Assembly (NCBI GenBank): GCA_019309605.1
Contig: JAFDFW010000141.1
Span: 1-6,894, forward strand
Direction: 5' to 3'
Source of the DNA: Deltaproteobacteria bacterium
GTDB taxonomy: Bacteria > Myxococcota_A > Polyangia > Polyangiales > Houyiibacteriaceae
Length of the DNA stretch: 6,894 bases
Below are positions 6,085 through 6,894 of the stretch, one piece after another. The first letter of the stretch is position 1. Each line of letters starts with the position of its first letter. The position numbers and the translations under genes are program-made. The notes below the pieces were generated by a model that searched no databases, had not been told where the DNA came from, and worked only from the letters and a program-made list of their open reading frames with translations.

Positions 6085-6360
6085 CTAGATGCCCAAATTC
6101 GCGAGGCTTTCGGACACGCTGCTGAGGATCTCCGCGAACTTCGGATGCGAGGTCTCGAAGTCTTCGATCAGTGCGGAGACGCGTCCGCTCAGCGGGCCTC
6201 CGGGGGCGGCCTTGTCTCCGGTTTCAGCTTCGCCGAGCGCTTCGTGAATCTCTTGCATTGCCCGCACCAGCGCCTCCCGGTCGTCCGGGCCGATGTCCTC
6301 ACCGGATTCGAGTTCCTGACGTAGGGCGCCGAGCGCTTCATTCAACTGCTGACGGGGCAT
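6085..6360 (-). CDS. DUF4404 family protein
   Basis: 91 residues, which is the family's usual size. The start ATG (6360-6358) is preceded by AGGA at a seven-base spacing. The protein is soluble, acidic and mainly helical. It has an N-terminal helix pair ('QQLNEALGALRQELES', 4-19; 'DDREALVRAMQEIHEAL', 26-42), a Gly/Pro/Ala-rich hinge (about 47-58) and a C-terminal helix pair carrying the DUF4404 hallmarks 'FETSHPKFAEIL' (68-79) and the terminal 'LANLGI' (86-91). No enzymatic residues or metal sites are evident, and the molecular role of DUF4404 is not established. It lies 51 bases downstream of the ABC-F gene and two bases upstream of the methyltransferase gene, all on one strand, so it is probably co-transcribed with both. 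Confidence 0.85.
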   Translation of the reverse strand: MPRQQLNEALGALRQELESGEDIGPDDREALVRAMQEIHEALGEAETGDKAAPGGPLSGRVSALIEDFETSHPKFAEILSSVSESLANLGI

Positions 6361-6377
6361 ACCTCAATCCTGCCGCT

Positions 6378-6408
6378 ATCCGTCCCCGATGGGAAGGGAA
6401 AAACGGAT
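6378..6408 (-). repeat. Inverted repeat in the ABC-F / DUF4404 gap
   Basis: ATCCGT at 6378-6383 pairs with ACGGAT at 6403-6408, and a small CCC-GAT-GGG hairpin can form inside it (6385-6393). It fills most of the 51-base gap, just downstream of the ABC-F stop on the minus strand. With no T-run after it, it is more likely a partial terminator or RNA-processing hairpin than a full terminator, or it may be chance. Confidence 0.3.
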
Positions 6409-6411
6409 TGG

Positions 6412-6894
6412 TTAGCCCGTGGAGATAGCTTCGAGCTCCATCCACCGGGACATCAGGCGTTCGAGGTCTTCTTGAATCTCACGTTGGCGCTCGACGATAG
6501 CCGGGACCTCCGAGGCGCGTTCTGCGTACAGGGTCGGATCGCTTAGGGTCGATTCGATCTCCGCGGCGGTGGTCTCGGCCTGCTCTATCGAACCGACGAT
6601 TTCCTCAAGTTCGATTTTCTCTTTGTAAGATAGCTTGCGGGGTTTGGGCGTGGCGTTGCGCTTTTCCGGTTTGTCGACCGCTCGGCTCGTGCGTTCGCGA
6701 CTAGCGTCACGTTCAGCGCGCCGTTCGCGATAGTCGGTGTAGTTGCCGGCATACGCTGTGACCTGTCCATCCTCTTCGAACGCCAGAATTCCAGTGGCGA
6801 CGCGGTCGAGAAAGTACCGGTCGTGACAAACGATGAGGGCGGTCGATTCACCTTCGACGATCATCTCCTCGAGCGTTGCGAGTGTCGAGACGTC
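6412..6894 (-). CDS. uup: ABC-F family ATPase, Uup-like, C-terminal part (cut by window edge)
   Basis: Only the last 160 residues are present; the frame is open to the right edge. The visible part starts just after the second Walker B region with 'DVSTLATLEEM', matching the 'N-D-L-D...TL..LE' segment of ABC-F proteins. The switch-loop His follows in 'IVCHDRYFLDRV' (about 21-32) and then 'YAGNYTDYRERR' (48-59). A basic linker leads to 'KLSYKEKIELEEI' (87-99) and a Glu/Ala-rich coiled coil to the end, the C-terminal domain typical of Uup. ABC-F proteins are soluble twin-ATPase factors that act on ribosomes; Uup is also tied to precise excision of transposons and to branched-DNA binding. Because the coiled-coil tail and its 'KLSYKEK' entry are present, Uup is a better fit than EttA. 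The final assignment needs the missing ATPase domains. It appears to be first in the 6894-to-5302 unit within this window. Confidence 0.9.
   Translation of the reverse strand, partial: DVSTLATLEEMIVEGESTALIVCHDRYFLDRVATGILAFEEDGQVTAYAGNYTDYRERRAERDASRERTSRAVDKPEKRNATPKPRKLSYKEKIELEEIVGSIEQAETTAAEIESTLSDPTLYAERASEVPAIVERQREIQEDLERLMSRWMELEAISTG

Overview
The window is GC-rich and gene-dense, with strongly G/C-biased third codon positions and long spurious antisense frames, as expected of a high-GC bacterial chromosome. Gene content (a c-type heme lipoprotein, a lipoprotein alkylsulfatase, a Uup-type ABC-F protein, a DUF4404 protein and a F420/PPOX-type split-barrel protein) suits a diderm, environmental proteobacterium-like lineage (Myxococcota, 'delta' or gamma-like). 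No ribosomal RNA or phylogenetic marker is present, so this is an inference. I see no tRNA, rRNA, CRISPR array, insertion sequence or phage gene.

Layout. (1) Positions 2-511, + strand: the 3' part of a secreted lipoprotein with a DUF3365/Tll0287-type heme-binding domain (CxxCH). Its signal peptide runs off the left edge. (2) Positions 537-4294, - strand, read right to left: a polytopic membrane protein whose C-terminus resembles a type II secretion pseudopilin (GspG), then a 665-residue SdsA-type alkylsulfatase lipoprotein, then a PPOX/F420-type split-barrel protein. (3) Positions 4377-5393, + strand, divergent from region 2: a METTL7/TMT1-like SAM methyltransferase followed after 6 bases by a four-helix membrane protein. 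(4) Positions 5302-6894, - strand: the C-terminal part of a Uup-like ABC-F ATPase, a DUF4404 protein, a second SAM methyltransferase that looks internally shortened, and a short unrecognised CxxC frame. That frame runs convergently into the end of the four-helix membrane protein gene.

Working together. Region 2 may be one transcription unit centred on hydrolysis of sulfate esters outside the cytoplasm. The link between the alkylsulfatase and its neighbours rests on strand and spacing only. Region 4 looks like a tight operon (gaps of 51, 2 and 7 bases) with housekeeping character. The most unusual items are the membrane/pseudopilin-like fusion at 3158-4294, the deletion in the methyltransferase at 5579-6082, and the coding-like CxxC frame at 5302-5571 with a doubtful C-terminus. 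I see no convincing new defence or mobile system.
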